A DNA stretch of 28,762 bases from a virus: IMG/VR virus record IMGVR_UViG_3300028840_002330, positions 1 to 28,762 of that record. One strand, given 5' to 3'. The notes under the pieces are model-generated. The model did no database searches and was not told where the DNA came from. It was given only the letters and a program-made list of their open reading frames with translations. Positions 1 through 7,396 of this stretch are shown here, in pieces. The translations under genes and the position numbers were made by a program. How positions within the stretch are numbered: position 1 is the first letter of the stretch; every line of letters begins with the position of its first letter.

Positions 1-471
1 GCCGTAGTCGTGACCGCACAAGATTCCGTCTTCGGCAACCAGCGGCCACCATGCCTTGATGCTAGCCCGGACGCCGGCTAGAGTATGGTCGTCGTCGATG
101 AATGCAAAATCAAGTGTTCCGGCATTTTCTCGCCAGACGGCGCGAGCTGCGTCCACTGATGGATGGCGAATAATAGTTCGTCGCTCAAATGGTGTGGCGA
201 CCGCTGCCGCTATGTAATTATCTTCTTGCTCCCCTACCGAAAAACGACTGCAACAATCGCCACTTTGGAAATATGGATGCGATTTAGGATAGCTCAGCCA
301 CGCATCCACCATATACAAATGCAACGCCGGAAATGCCAGCAGCAGTTGCCGTGACGTGTTACCGCGATGCACCCCGACTTCCGCACCAATCGTCACATGA
401 CCGATCTGATCACGCAAGATCGTGATCAACGTATCCGTGGCGCCCACATTAAGTGTTTTGCGTGGCGTCAT
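1..471 (-). CDS. Class I SAM-dependent methyltransferase (Methyltransf_24-like), 3' part missing
   Basis: The frame runs open from the ATG at 471 to base 1, giving 157 codons with no stop, so the C-terminus lies outside the window. Motifs fit a class I methyltransferase of the Methyltransf_24 type: GAEVGVHRG at residues 29-37 (glycine-rich SAM loop), VDAW at 55-58 (acidic end of strand 2), FIDDDHT at 124-130 and GHDYG at 153-157. Such enzymes often methylate sugars or other small substrates. The start directly follows the TGA of the upstream gene, so the two are probably translationally coupled. It closes a cassette with a glycosyltransferase, a sugar-isomerase-like cupin and a CMP-sugar synthetase, which makes glycan methylation a reasonable inference. 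The substrate cannot be read from the sequence. Confidence 0.85.
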   Translation of the reverse strand, partial: MTPRKTLNVGATDTLITILRDQIGHVTIGAEVGVHRGNTSRQLLLAFPALHLYMVDAWLSYPKSHPYFQSGDCCSRFSVGEQEDNYIAAAVATPFERRTIIRHPSVDAARAVWRENAGTLDFAFIDDDHTLAGVRASIKAWWPLVAEDGILCGHDYG

Positions 472-723
472 TCAAGTATCAAATTGTTGATAGAAAAGTA
501 GATATTTCTTTTTTTTCTGACAAATCCGGCACTTTGAATCAAAACCGGTAATAAATGGATGAGAGCAACTTTCCGAAGTCGATGACGATGACGATGACGA
601 TCTTTCATCCCATTCATCAACAACTTCTTCAGTCCAATCCAACACATCATCATCAGCAATCCCGTTAGCCACGGCTGTTGCCATCAACCCGGTAAGTGCC
701 GTCATAAATCCACGTCGATTCAT
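472..723 (-). CDS. Small Tat-signal-like protein with Ser run and C/H-rich tail
   Basis: I chose the ATG at 723 because it begins MNRRGFMTALTGLMATAVAN, which resembles a twin-arginine export signal (RR followed by GFM and a moderately hydrophobic stretch). The product is 83 aa. After the signal comes an acidic segment (residues about 24-40), a run of seven serines, then C-S-H and C-R-I-C spaced like a possible metal-binding site, and a Lys-rich end. I know no family for it. It lies between a glycosyltransferase gene (stop at 729) and a methyltransferase gene (start at 471). The Ser run links it in style to the large Ser-rich virion proteins further upstream. The export signal is a pattern match only, and a membrane anchor is an alternative reading. 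Confidence 0.6.
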   Translation of the reverse strand: MNRRGFMTALTGLMATAVANGIADDDVLDWTEEVVDEWDERSSSSSSSTSESCSHPFITGFDSKCRICQKKKKYLLFYQQFDT

Positions 724-728
724 TGCGA

Positions 729-1511
729 TTATGCTCCGCTTAATGCCCGATCTGCCGCTTCCCGCAATCGCTGCAATCCGTTGATGTGCCGCCAACCGAA
801 CGTCTTCATATTCCGGGTGCGGTACATGTCGCCCCGCCGCTTGGCACAATACCACAAGAAAGTGTCTTGGCTCGGCACCGGCAGCCGGTCACCCGCTAAA
901 CTAGCCATCTTCTGCGTCCAGTCGGTGCGACCGAAGAACACGTAGCTGATGATCCGTTTGTGGCGAACCAGCCGGGATGCGGGATCGAATGGCAAATTCA
1001 ATCGTGGGTGTTCTCGCACGCCCGGCGTGGTATCGCCCCAGTCGTCAAGTGCCTGGATTGCGTTGGCCGGTTTCGTATAGCCCCATGGTGACGTTACGAA
1101 AACAGGATTGCCGGCAAACCACGAATCATCAATCCATTTGCCGGGGCTGGTGGCGACAACGTCCGTGTCGAGCTTGAGGTACCATGGGGTGCGGACATGG
1201 GCTGTTCCAAAGACCAGCGCCGTCAACGCTCGTTCGCGTTGCGGTAGGCCATCGGGTGTGACGTGAGGCTGACCCCAAAACGCAATCCGTGCTTTTGGGT
1301 GATCTTGCCATACAAACTGCAATTGTTCTCGCCACCAGTCGGCGATCTGCGTCCACCATAAATTACCGGGAGCAGTGTACTCATCGCACATCAGCAGCAA
1401 GGGTTGCTGCAAGATTTCCGGCCGGAATTTCACCCACGTCGGCCATACCGCCGCCAATTCCGGCAGGTGGTCATCGTCCAGGGCGACAATGGTGGTGCAG
1501 GTGGGGGTCAT
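729..1511 (-). CDS. Glycosyltransferase-like protein with DXD motif
   Basis: This 260-aa protein has the layout of a GT-A-fold glycosyltransferase. The N-terminal strand TTIVALDDDHL is followed by a helix-rich segment, and WYLKLDTDVVAT around residues 110-121 places a D-T-D (115-117) where such enzymes bind the metal and nucleotide sugar. A later acidic segment, PVPSQDTFLWY near residue 215, could supply the catalytic side. It has no transmembrane segment, so it should be cytoplasmic. The start overlaps the stop of the cupin gene by four bases (1508-1511), a typical coupled arrangement. Donor and acceptor are unknown. Given the neighbours it could glycosylate host surface glycans or the Ser-rich virion proteins of this phage; that part is inference. 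Confidence 0.75.
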   Translation of the reverse strand: MTPTCTTIVALDDDHLPELAAVWPTWVKFRPEILQQPLLLMCDEYTAPGNLWWTQIADWWREQLQFVWQDHPKARIAFWGQPHVTPDGLPQRERALTALVFGTAHVRTPWYLKLDTDVVATSPGKWIDDSWFAGNPVFVTSPWGYTKPANAIQALDDWGDTTPGVREHPRLNLPFDPASRLVRHKRIISYVFFGRTDWTQKMASLAGDRLPVPSQDTFLWYCAKRRGDMYRTRNMKTFGWRHINGLQRLREAADRALSGA

Positions 1512-1873
1512 GGTGTGCCGTCCACCCCTCCTTCATCATGCCGCACAATGTCGGCTGGATCGGGTACATGATCCCCTGCCAGGAAATATACTTCAGTTGC
1601 AATCACGTCCGTTAAGGCGCGAAATTTGTGATGTATACCGGGCCTTACGAGATATATATCATTGCCTGATTCGAGATTGGCATCTATCGACATTGAACTG
1701 CACGGAGGCCATTGCATCACCAACAACTTGCCTGCATGAACAAGGAATCCATTCCACTTGTTTTTGTGGTGGTGCCGCGATGAAAACCCGCCTTTGTTGA
1801 CATGAATCCGGACCACTTCAATGCGGTCATCAATCAATAACGTCCGGCTGGTTCCCCACAGCTTTTGCATCAT
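1508..1873 (-). CDS. Cupin protein, type II phosphomannose isomerase-like
   Basis: I chose the ATG at 1873, which overlaps the upstream TGA by one base; the longer open frame upstream is out of character and overlaps the zinc-ribbon gene. The 121-aa product is a single cupin domain. KLWGTSR at the N-terminus and GGFSSRHHHKNKWNGFLVHAG (residues about 28-48, three consecutive histidines at 34-36) match the first metal-binding cupin motif. PGIHHKF near residue 80 supplies the second. The W-G-x-x-R start and the S-x-x-H-x-H pattern recall the C-terminal isomerase domain of ManC/AlgA-type enzymes. It may isomerise a sugar or simply bind one. Its place before a glycosyltransferase gene supports a carbohydrate role. 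Confidence 0.75.
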   Translation of the reverse strand: MMQKLWGTSRTLLIDDRIEVVRIHVNKGGFSSRHHHKNKWNGFLVHAGKLLVMQWPPCSSMSIDANLESGNDIYLVRPGIHHKFRALTDVIATEVYFLAGDHVPDPADIVRHDEGGVDGTP

Positions 1874-2184
1874 CACGCTGCTCCCGTGCTGGCTTGCCGT
1901 AACGTCGCCTGCCGTTGCATCAACATTCGCAAATGCTCCAGCCTGGCGGGATCGTTTTTGTGATCGCCACCCGGATCGAGTGGACAACCGCATTGGATAC
2001 AATGCAGTGTTGATTCTTCGTCTCCCACCGGATATACCGTGATCCGTTTCATGCGGAGATTGTCGCCACACCTCTTGCAGTATTGCTTCGCGCCCCGTGG
2101 TGGCACGGCCCGTGCGGCAGTCTTGCGTTGCCGCTGCCGCCGCTGAACGTCCATGAGTCGATGGCCGTCGTTATGATTGCTCAT
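1873..2184 (-). CDS. Small zinc-ribbon protein
   Basis: The likely start is the ATG at 2184 (MSNHNDGH), overlapping the end of the upstream gene by 14 bases. The product is 103 aa. Residues about 33-66 hold two CxxC knuckles, YCKRCGDNL and LHCIQCGCPL, about 22 residues apart, a classic zinc-ribbon spacing. The N-terminal part is rich in Arg and Gln (MDVQRRQRQRKTAARA), and the C-terminal 35 residues look helical. It may bind nucleic acid or act as a structural adaptor. There is no specific evidence for either, and I do not recognise a named family. Confidence 0.6.
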   Translation of the reverse strand: MSNHNDGHRLMDVQRRQRQRKTAARAVPPRGAKQYCKRCGDNLRMKRITVYPVGDEESTLHCIQCGCPLDPGGDHKNDPARLEHLRMLMQRQATLRQASTGAA

Positions 2185-2566
2185 TGGGTGTAGGTTCTTG
2201 CGTCGGGGTTGGGGTATCGTCCAAAGGCAAAGCGTCGGTAGCACCCATCACTTCCGCCTTGATGATGTCTTGCAGTAAGAGGCCCGCGAACTTCAGAAAC
2301 AGTCCGCTGACATTCCCTGCCCAGCTACGCATGACGCGAAACTGCGGCGGGTCGGCACTCGGCGGAGCGTCTAACGCCCACACGGCCACCATATAGCCGT
2401 GCTCGTTCTTGGCCGCTTCCTTGAGTGCATCCACAAGGTCTCGGGGCAGGCCGGCTTGTGCCAGTTCCACGTGTTGCGGCTTACGGACGCCCTTGATGGC
2501 TCCCATTGGCAAACCGCCCAATAGCTGCGGATTGACGTTGACGGGTTCTTGATCGCCTGTTGGCAT
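2171..2566 (-). CDS. Hypothetical protein, 131 aa
   Basis: The ATG at 2566 is preceded by GGAG about ten bases upstream, which supports the start. The protein has a possible amphipathic core (DLVDALKEAAKNEHGYMVAV, then a segment around residues 85-105 ending in LLLQDIIKAE) and a Pro/Thr-rich, probably disordered C-terminus. I do not recognise it. It sits between the 322-aa possible glycan-modifying protein and the zinc-ribbon protein in the same run of genes. Confidence 0.6.
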   Translation of the reverse strand: MPTGDQEPVNVNPQLLGGLPMGAIKGVRKPQHVELAQAGLPRDLVDALKEAAKNEHGYMVAVWALDAPPSADPPQFRVMRSWAGNVSGLFLKFAGLLLQDIIKAEVMGATDALPLDDTPTPTQEPTPNEQS

Positions 2567-2584
2567 ATCGGGTTTACTCCGTGA

Positions 2585-3553
2585 TTAGGGGACGTACCAA
2601 TCGTTCGTATCCCACGGCTCTGGCGGCATGGCATTAGTTGCATCAGCCACGGCGTCGTCAAAACTGACGTGGGGAAAGACTGCAAATCCGCTTTCGGCAT
2701 TGCAGTTGAATATCTGGAACCCAGCCGCGTCGAATGACGGCTTGAGCATGCCAAACATATCGTTCATAATGCGGTAGCAATTGTTGTTGCTTTTCACTCC
2801 CGCCGCGCTCTTGGTTTGTGCGAATGCGTAGGGCTGGTGATCATCCATGAAGAAATCACAGCCAAGCAAATAGAGCCGCCGGAAGCCCAGGGAGTAGGCG
2901 ATTTTCGTCACGGCAAACATGACGTTCAGGCACCGTGGCTGCTTGTTACGCAGGGCGGATCGCTTGGAGTTGCCCCAGTTGATAGACGGCTCCGACAGCC
3001 ATTTGTCGGGGTCGAAAAAGGCGTTGCGGTCATATCCGATGACGCCGGGCATATCCTTGGCCTTAATGGCCGCCCCTGATTGATCGGTAAGCTCCAGGAA
3101 TTTTCCATCTACCTTGGTTTGCAGCGGTTTGCCGAAATGCCGAGACGGAATAATCTTCAAAACGCCCGGGTCTTTCCAAATCCCATCATGGAACTTGCGG
3201 GCCCGGTCCACATAGGTCCAAAAATTGGTTCGCCACATCGACGGTGATTGATTGACGCCGATGCTAGCGATCCCCCGCCGATCAAGTCGGTCGAGGTCTA
3301 ACTGGAGTAGCGAAAGCCCCGAAAGGACAACAAAGACGGCCGCACCACGGTACAAATTGTGCAGGTGCAACGGGCGCTTGTCGACGTCCACGAATGGTGT
3401 GTTTGTCAACCATTTTGTGGCAGGCGGGAACTGGTCTCCGCTACGTTGTCGGGCCCTTGCTTCTCGCCGCTGTTGCCGTTTTCTGCGACGCTGACGGCGT
3501 TGTTCCCGTTGCTGCTGACGCGTCAACTCAGGTTGTGCAGTTGCTTCAGGCAC
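2585..3553 (-). CDS. Possible glycan-modifying protein (DUF115/sialyltransferase-like nucleotide-binding style)
   Basis: The 322-aa product starts at a GTG (3553) with AGGTGA upstream. The first 40 residues are almost entirely Arg/Gln and must be a basic, disordered tail. The body opens with AAVFVVLSGLSLLQLDLDRL (residues about 70-90) followed by RGIASIGVN, a pattern seen in DUF115 and sialyltransferase-type proteins, where a nucleotide-sugar loop follows the first strand. Later GFRRLYLLGCDFFMDD (residues about 224-239) fits the second half of that fold. It lies directly downstream of a CMP-Kdo synthetase-like gene, so a transferase using a CMP-activated sugar is attractive but unproven. The fold assignment rests on a few motifs only. 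Confidence 0.5.
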   Translation of the reverse strand: MPEATAQPELTRQQQREQRRQRRRKRQQRREARARQRSGDQFPPATKWLTNTPFVDVDKRPLHLHNLYRGAAVFVVLSGLSLLQLDLDRLDRRGIASIGVNQSPSMWRTNFWTYVDRARKFHDGIWKDPGVLKIIPSRHFGKPLQTKVDGKFLELTDQSGAAIKAKDMPGVIGYDRNAFFDPDKWLSEPSINWGNSKRSALRNKQPRCLNVMFAVTKIAYSLGFRRLYLLGCDFFMDDHQPYAFAQTKSAAGVKSNNNCYRIMNDMFGMLKPSFDAAGFQIFNCNAESGFAVFPHVSFDDAVADATNAMPPEPWDTNDWYVP

Positions 3554-3563
3554 CTGTCGTCAC

Positions 3564-4277
3564 CTACTGTGCTTTGCTACAAAATCGCTCGTAATCGCGA
3601 AGGATGTTGATGCTCCGAAGGCAATCGTCAATCCTTTCAACGGCAATTTGGAGCCCGTGGTCAAGCCATTGTAATTGCTCTAGGTCTTCCGCCTGCGCCA
3701 AACGAGAATCGGACATGCGACGGATCGCTTTGAGTGCGTCCGGCCGAAAGACATAGGCCCCGACATGTTGCATGGCACCCGCAATCGGGGCCCGAGAGAA
3801 ATACATTGCCCAGTCAGTCGATCCCACGGCGACTTTAACGGTGTCTGGCTCATCGTAAACACCCGCCGCCAACGGACACACCAGCGTGGCAATACCCAGC
3901 CGGGGGAGCATCATGGCTCGCCGAATCAAGGCATCAAGGGCTTCGCCGGTGATCTCTGGCTCATCAGCCTGGAGATTAACAACGATGTCTGGCGGATGAA
4001 GCAACTTGGCCACGGCTGCTATCACTCGCCGCGTGCCATTCGGATAGTCGCCTGCCACCAAAACATGGGGCGCACGGAACTCCATGGCTGCTATCGCCAC
4101 CGCATCACTTCCGGCCGCAATCAGCACCCGAGTGGCCAATTTCGACTGTCTGGCCGCTTCGTAGGTGTGCTGCAAGAGCGTTTTGCCGGTTTTGTCCAGC
4201 AAAACCTTACCCGGCAGCCGTTTGGACTGCTCGTGGGCAGGGATCACGATCGTGATGTTTCGATACGGCCGTATCAA
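3564..4277 (-). CDS. kdsB: CMP-Kdo synthetase-like cytidylyltransferase
   Basis: The 237-aa length and motif order match 3-deoxy-manno-octulosonate cytidylyltransferase, which activates Kdo with CTP to CMP-Kdo. Visible are IPAHEQSKRLPGK (residues 12-24, nucleotide loop), NLQADEPEI (101-109, with the metal-binding Asp of the Q-x-D-E-P motif), YFSRAPI (159-165), HVGAYVFR (171-178) and EDLEQLQWL (197-205). The start appears to be the TTG at 4277, just before the first strand, with GAGGGGC upstream. Two positions differ from the usual family: the GTDR/GTER motif reads GTRR (81-84), and the C-terminal G-V-D-T-P-E-D-L motif reads S-I-N-I-L-R-D-Y (222-229). It may therefore act on another ulosonic acid or be impaired. 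The family call is firm; the exact substrate is not. Confidence 0.85.
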   Translation of the reverse strand: MIRPYRNITIVIPAHEQSKRLPGKVLLDKTGKTLLQHTYEAARQSKLATRVLIAAGSDAVAIAAMEFRAPHVLVAGDYPNGTRRVIAAVAKLLHPPDIVVNLQADEPEITGEALDALIRRAMMLPRLGIATLVCPLAAGVYDEPDTVKVAVGSTDWAMYFSRAPIAGAMQHVGAYVFRPDALKAIRRMSDSRLAQAEDLEQLQWLDHGLQIAVERIDDCLRSINILRDYERFCSKAQ

Positions 4278-4415
4278 CGCGAATTCAGCCCCTCTTGCCC
4301 AACATGTGAAATTTAGCGATTCACGAAAAGCAGATGCAAGACGAATATGGACAAAATGAAGATTATTTTCACGGCCAGCAACGCGAGCGCCGACTCGGGC
4401 GTGTTCTGCCTGGTT

Positions 4416-5051
4416 CTAGCGTCTTTTCCGGCGAGAGCTGCGCCGGCGGCGATGGTGCGGCGGCTTGTCGCTTACTTTCGCCGGAAACCGTGGGGGGTCG
4501 GCTGGGCAGCCCTCCGTCGCCCACAATAGACGATTTATGACAGATTGCTTGCTCCGTCTGCCCTTACAGCCGCATCGGCTACAGCCTCCGACGATTGTGA
4601 GATGCTCACACGGATCATCGGGGTTTGCGCAATATGTATTATACAGTTCGGCCGCTTCATCAGCGGTGCGAGTAGGCCGGCCAAATCGGCGCCACCGCTG
4701 CACCCTTTGGCTAGGACGCATGGCCGCTTCTTTTCGTGACGGACTGCGAAGTGGCGGTTTGCGGCGGGGCCCCGAAGCTGCCGGAACACACTCACAGCCA
4801 GGCCCTTCGCCAACCTGCCCTTCTAATTCTGGCGTACACGGAGTGGTGGGCTCAAGACAGCGACAGGTCGTGTTGCAACCAGGGCCTTTTGCACAGTCGG
4901 GCGGATCGCCACAAGTCGTTGGGTCATCGCCCGGTTCACAGCCATCCGGCGTATCCCAGACCCAGGTACCAGATGTGCAAATATACGAACAGCCATCATT
5001 CGGAGAGGTGCATGTTCCTCCGCAGCAACACCCAGTTAAAGTCTTCCCCAT
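4416..5051 (-). CDS. Cysteine-rich protein with basic C-terminus
   Basis: The 211-aa product follows the Ser-rich tail protein by six bases. It begins MGKTLTGCCCGGTC and holds about twenty cysteines: a dense cluster in residues 8-90 (several C-x-C and C-x3-C spacings between Pro/Gly/Asp turns) and a second set near YCANPDDPC and GGCSRCGCKG around residues 145-168. The last twenty residues are mostly Arg, Lys and Ser. The pattern could be metal-binding knuckles or a disulfide-stapled extracellular fibre tip. I know no family for it. Its place at the end of the tail genes suggests a virion role, but it could equally be the first gene of the glycan cassette. Confidence 0.65.
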   Translation of the reverse strand: MGKTLTGCCCGGTCTSPNDGCSYICTSGTWVWDTPDGCEPGDDPTTCGDPPDCAKGPGCNTTCRCLEPTTPCTPELEGQVGEGPGCECVPAASGPRRKPPLRSPSRKEAAMRPSQRVQRWRRFGRPTRTADEAAELYNTYCANPDDPCEHLTIVGGCSRCGCKGRRSKQSVINRLLWATEGCPADPPRFPAKVSDKPPHHRRRRSSRRKRR

Positions 5052-5057
5052 TGAAGT

Positions 5058-6566
5058 TTATCCGCAATCTTCCGCGCTCGCTCCCGTAAAATGCCCTGCG
5101 GAATCAAAAGTAAGCGTTGTGGTGCAAATGACGATTTCGTTAGTTTCTAAGTCGCAAGCAACATCTGTTACGACTTCTATTGTGCCTCCGTCGTCGCCAG
5201 TAGTAGAACTAGTAGAGCTGTCTAAGGTACTGGACGTACTGCTGGTACTAGACGTACTGCTGGTACTAGACGTACTGCTGGTCGACGATGTGCTGCTCGT
5301 ACTGGACGTACTGCTGGTAGATGACGTACTGCTGGTAGACGATGTGCTGCTCGTACTGGACGTACTGCTGGTACTAGACGTACTGCTGGTCGACGATGTG
5401 CTGCTCGTACTGGACGTACTGCTGGTAGATGACGTACTGCTGGTCGACGATGTGCTGCTCGTACTGGACGTACTGCTGGTACTAGACGTACTGCTGGTAG
5501 ACGATGTGCTGCTCGTACTGGACGTACTGCTGGTACTAGACGTACTGCTGGTAGACGATGTGCTGCTGGTACTAGACGTACTGCTGGTAGATGACGTGCT
5601 GCTGGTAGACGATGTGCTGCTCGTACTGGACGTACTGCTGGTACTAGACGTACTGCTGGTCGACGATGTGCTGCTCGTACTGGACGTACTGCTGGTACTA
5701 GACGTACTGCTGGTAGATGACGTGCTGCTAGTGGATGACGTGCTGCTGGTAGATGATGTACTTGATGTACTGCTAGTAGACGAGCTAGACGTTCCGCTTT
5801 GAGACGACGTACTCGATGTGCCGCTACTTTCCGTGAAAGTGCAACAAACGTAGGTAAACCACTGATACTCGTCGTCTTCCCCGAGGGCTGCATAAACCCA
5901 AATCACCGTGCCTTCTGGAATATATGGAATGTCGGTGCAGGTCTCGCAGTTTTGGTCCCATTCATCGTACAGATTACAGACAAACGCTTCGGGGCCTTCG
6001 TTTGCTGGAGAACCGCCAGCCGATTCGTCAGATTGCAGATATTCGATCGTATAGTTTTGCCGGCCGGCTGCATTGGTATATTCCAGCCGCACAAACTTGA
6101 TCGGGTAGACGTTTGGTTCATCGCCGGCCTTGGGGTAATCATCAGAATCATCGCGACACGTGATTGCATGCCGGATGTGCCGGGTCGAGACGGGAACGTA
6201 TTTTCCGTTGTGGGTGAAGCACGCCACTCGTTCACCATGATCATACGGCAATCCAAATGCGTCCACGAGGTTGTCAACTTCTTCAGCCGACTGGAATTCG
6301 CCATCAGCTTCCGAATAATTCAAGGCCGTACCGTCACGGTTGAGGAATTCTGAAGATTCCTCTGGGCCGATTACCTCATCTAGCTCGATGATTTTGATCG
6401 CCTGAGATGCAGTCGTAGCAGGGATGTGGAGCAGCGGACGAGCCACTTCATCGATCTTGCGATTCATCGACTGGAGATGCGCAGCCGACAACGGATCACC
6501 CGGCTCCCACGGTACTAGGTGTGGGTCGCGATCTGGCCGCTGATTTGCATAGCCGTCTTCTGCCAC
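5058..6566 (-). CDS. Tail/fibre protein with about 200 residues of Thr-Ser-Ser repeats
   Basis: The GTG at 6566 has GGGGA upstream and lies 14 bases after the previous stop. The 502-aa product has three parts. Residues 1 to about 245 form a virion-type head whose start (PGDPLSAAHLQSMNRKIDEV, about 22-41) resembles trimerising N-termini of phage fibre proteins, followed by a beta-rich region. Residues about 247-450 are nearly pure Thr-Ser-Ser repeats. The last 50 residues (from GDDGGTIEVVTDVACDLE onward) form a short beta-rich tip with three cysteines. The linker would be extended and flexible or, if glycosylated, stiff. It follows tape measure and a tail protein, so I read it as a tail-tip or fibre component. 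The repeat region also leaves a long open frame on the other strand, which is a shadow. Confidence 0.8.
   Translation of the reverse strand: MAEDGYANQRPDRDPHLVPWEPGDPLSAAHLQSMNRKIDEVARPLLHIPATTASQAIKIIELDEVIGPEESSEFLNRDGTALNYSEADGEFQSAEEVDNLVDAFGLPYDHGERVACFTHNGKYVPVSTRHIRHAITCRDDSDDYPKAGDEPNVYPIKFVRLEYTNAAGRQNYTIEYLQSDESAGGSPANEGPEAFVCNLYDEWDQNCETCTDIPYIPEGTVIWVYAALGEDDEYQWFTYVCCTFTESSGTSSTSSQSGTSSSSTSSTSSTSSTSSTSSTSSTSSTSSTSSTSSTSSTSSTSSTSSTSSTSSTSSTSSTSSTSSTSSTSSTSSTSSTSSTSSTSSTSSTSSTSSTSSTSSTSSTSSTSSTSSTSSTSSTSSTSSTSSTSSTSSTSSTSSTSSTSSTSSTSSTSSTSSTSSTSSTSSTSSTSSTSSTSSTSSTSSTSSTLDSSTSSTTGDDGGTIEVVTDVACDLETNEIVICTTTLTFDSAGHFTGASAEDCG
5221..5790 (-). repeat. Nested 9/18/54-bp tandem repeats coding for Thr-Ser-Ser
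   Basis: The stretch is built from 9-bp units, mostly alternating as an 18-bp pair, with a higher-order unit of about 54 bp that recurs several times with few changes. In plus-strand spelling a typical pair is ctgctggtactagacgta. Synonymous third positions vary in a regular pattern, so the array is older than a simple slippage tract but still expands by whole units. All units are multiples of three and keep the reading frame. Confidence 0.9.
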
Positions 6567-6580
6567 AAAATGTCCCCGGC

Positions 6581-7393
6581 TTACGAAATTAGAAACAGGT
6601 CCGTAAACGTGCCTTTGATGTACATGTCATGGCCACTGTCTCGCTGTACGCGACGCCACTTTTTCTTAGCGGCCCCGGCATTTACCTCAGGGTCGTACAT
6701 GTGATTCCAGGTCACCGTTGTATCGCCGTCGACATTCCGCTCTTGGAACCGAAACACGGCGTCATAAACCAAAGAGCCGTCCGAGGCGTACCGTTCGGCA
6801 ATGTCAGCTCCCATAAATAGCAGGCATTCGGCCGCTGCCCCCTCGAATGTCGCATCATTGACTTTTCCAATCAATGATCGGATGGCCGTAACGGGAATGG
6901 TGGCTAGCCCCTTGACGGTAACCTCGTGGTTGATAGTGCCGACAAATATCCCGCCCCGCATTTCAGGATTTTTGATCGGTACTACCGGGCTCACATCCGC
7001 CCAGACCAGCCCGATATTCGGGATAGTCAAGAGTTGACCACCTACGCTCCAGCGTCGCGTGATAGGGTGATCAGCCGCGTCTAGCTGCCACACATAATTC
7101 TTGTAGCGAATCGTGACGTGGGCTGTGGCGTAATTATTGATCGGTGTCGCCACGACTCCAGCGGTCGTGCTGGTGACTTCAGCTTCCTTGAACAGTGGGG
7201 CAAAATCCACTGCTTCGGCCCGCAAATACGACGACCCGGGACATAGTGCGGGCAATCCGAGAGGCGGAAACAACTCTTGATAGAATGCGTCGATATTGGC
7301 CCATGCAATTTCTCCCGTCCGGACAGCGCGTAATTCCTTGGCAGTTGCGGAAAACTGCGGAGAACCAACATCTTCGTAAAATGTAACTGCCAT
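6581..7393 (-). CDS. Putative distal tail protein, 270 aa
   Basis: The start ATG at 7393 lies just after the tape measure stop (7397-7399). The protein is beta-rich with no membrane segment. The first 90 residues look like an adaptor domain (MAVTFYEDVGSPQFSATAKE; FYQELFPPLGLPALCPG). The middle contains alternating hydrophobic strands (HVTIRYKNYVWQLDAAD, IFVGTINHEVTVKGLATIPV), and the end is basic (GAAKKKWRRVQ). In siphovirus gene order the product directly after tape measure is usually the distal tail or baseplate hub protein, and its length would fit. I see no diagnostic motif, so the name rests on position. Confidence 0.6.
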   Translation of the reverse strand: MAVTFYEDVGSPQFSATAKELRAVRTGEIAWANIDAFYQELFPPLGLPALCPGSSYLRAEAVDFAPLFKEAEVTSTTAGVVATPINNYATAHVTIRYKNYVWQLDAADHPITRRWSVGGQLLTIPNIGLVWADVSPVVPIKNPEMRGGIFVGTINHEVTVKGLATIPVTAIRSLIGKVNDATFEGAAAECLLFMGADIAERYASDGSLVYDAVFRFQERNVDGDTTVTWNHMYDPEVNAGAAKKKWRRVQRDSGHDMYIKGTFTDLFLIS

Positions 7394-7396
7394 GAT

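Noticed and set aside
1876-2071. Upstream extension of the cupin frame to 2071
   Set aside because: The added 66 residues are Arg/Ser-rich, overlap the zinc-ribbon gene entirely, and the cupin fold is complete from the ATG at 1873.
4535-4813. 92-aa minus-strand frame inside the Cys-rich gene
   Set aside because: Fully overlaps the Cys-rich frame, which has patterned cysteines and a sensible start after the preceding stop; the inner frame shows no motif.
5221-5790. CRISPR-like array
   Set aside because: Unit is 9-18 bp without unique spacers, in frame and coding; no cas genes nearby.
4465-5802. Long plus-strand frame of 445 codons rich in Val, Leu and Asp
   Set aside because: It is the antisense of the Thr-Ser-Ser repeat; repeats free of stops in one strand are often open on the other. 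No ribosome-binding site or protein-like composition, and all neighbouring genes are on the minus strand.
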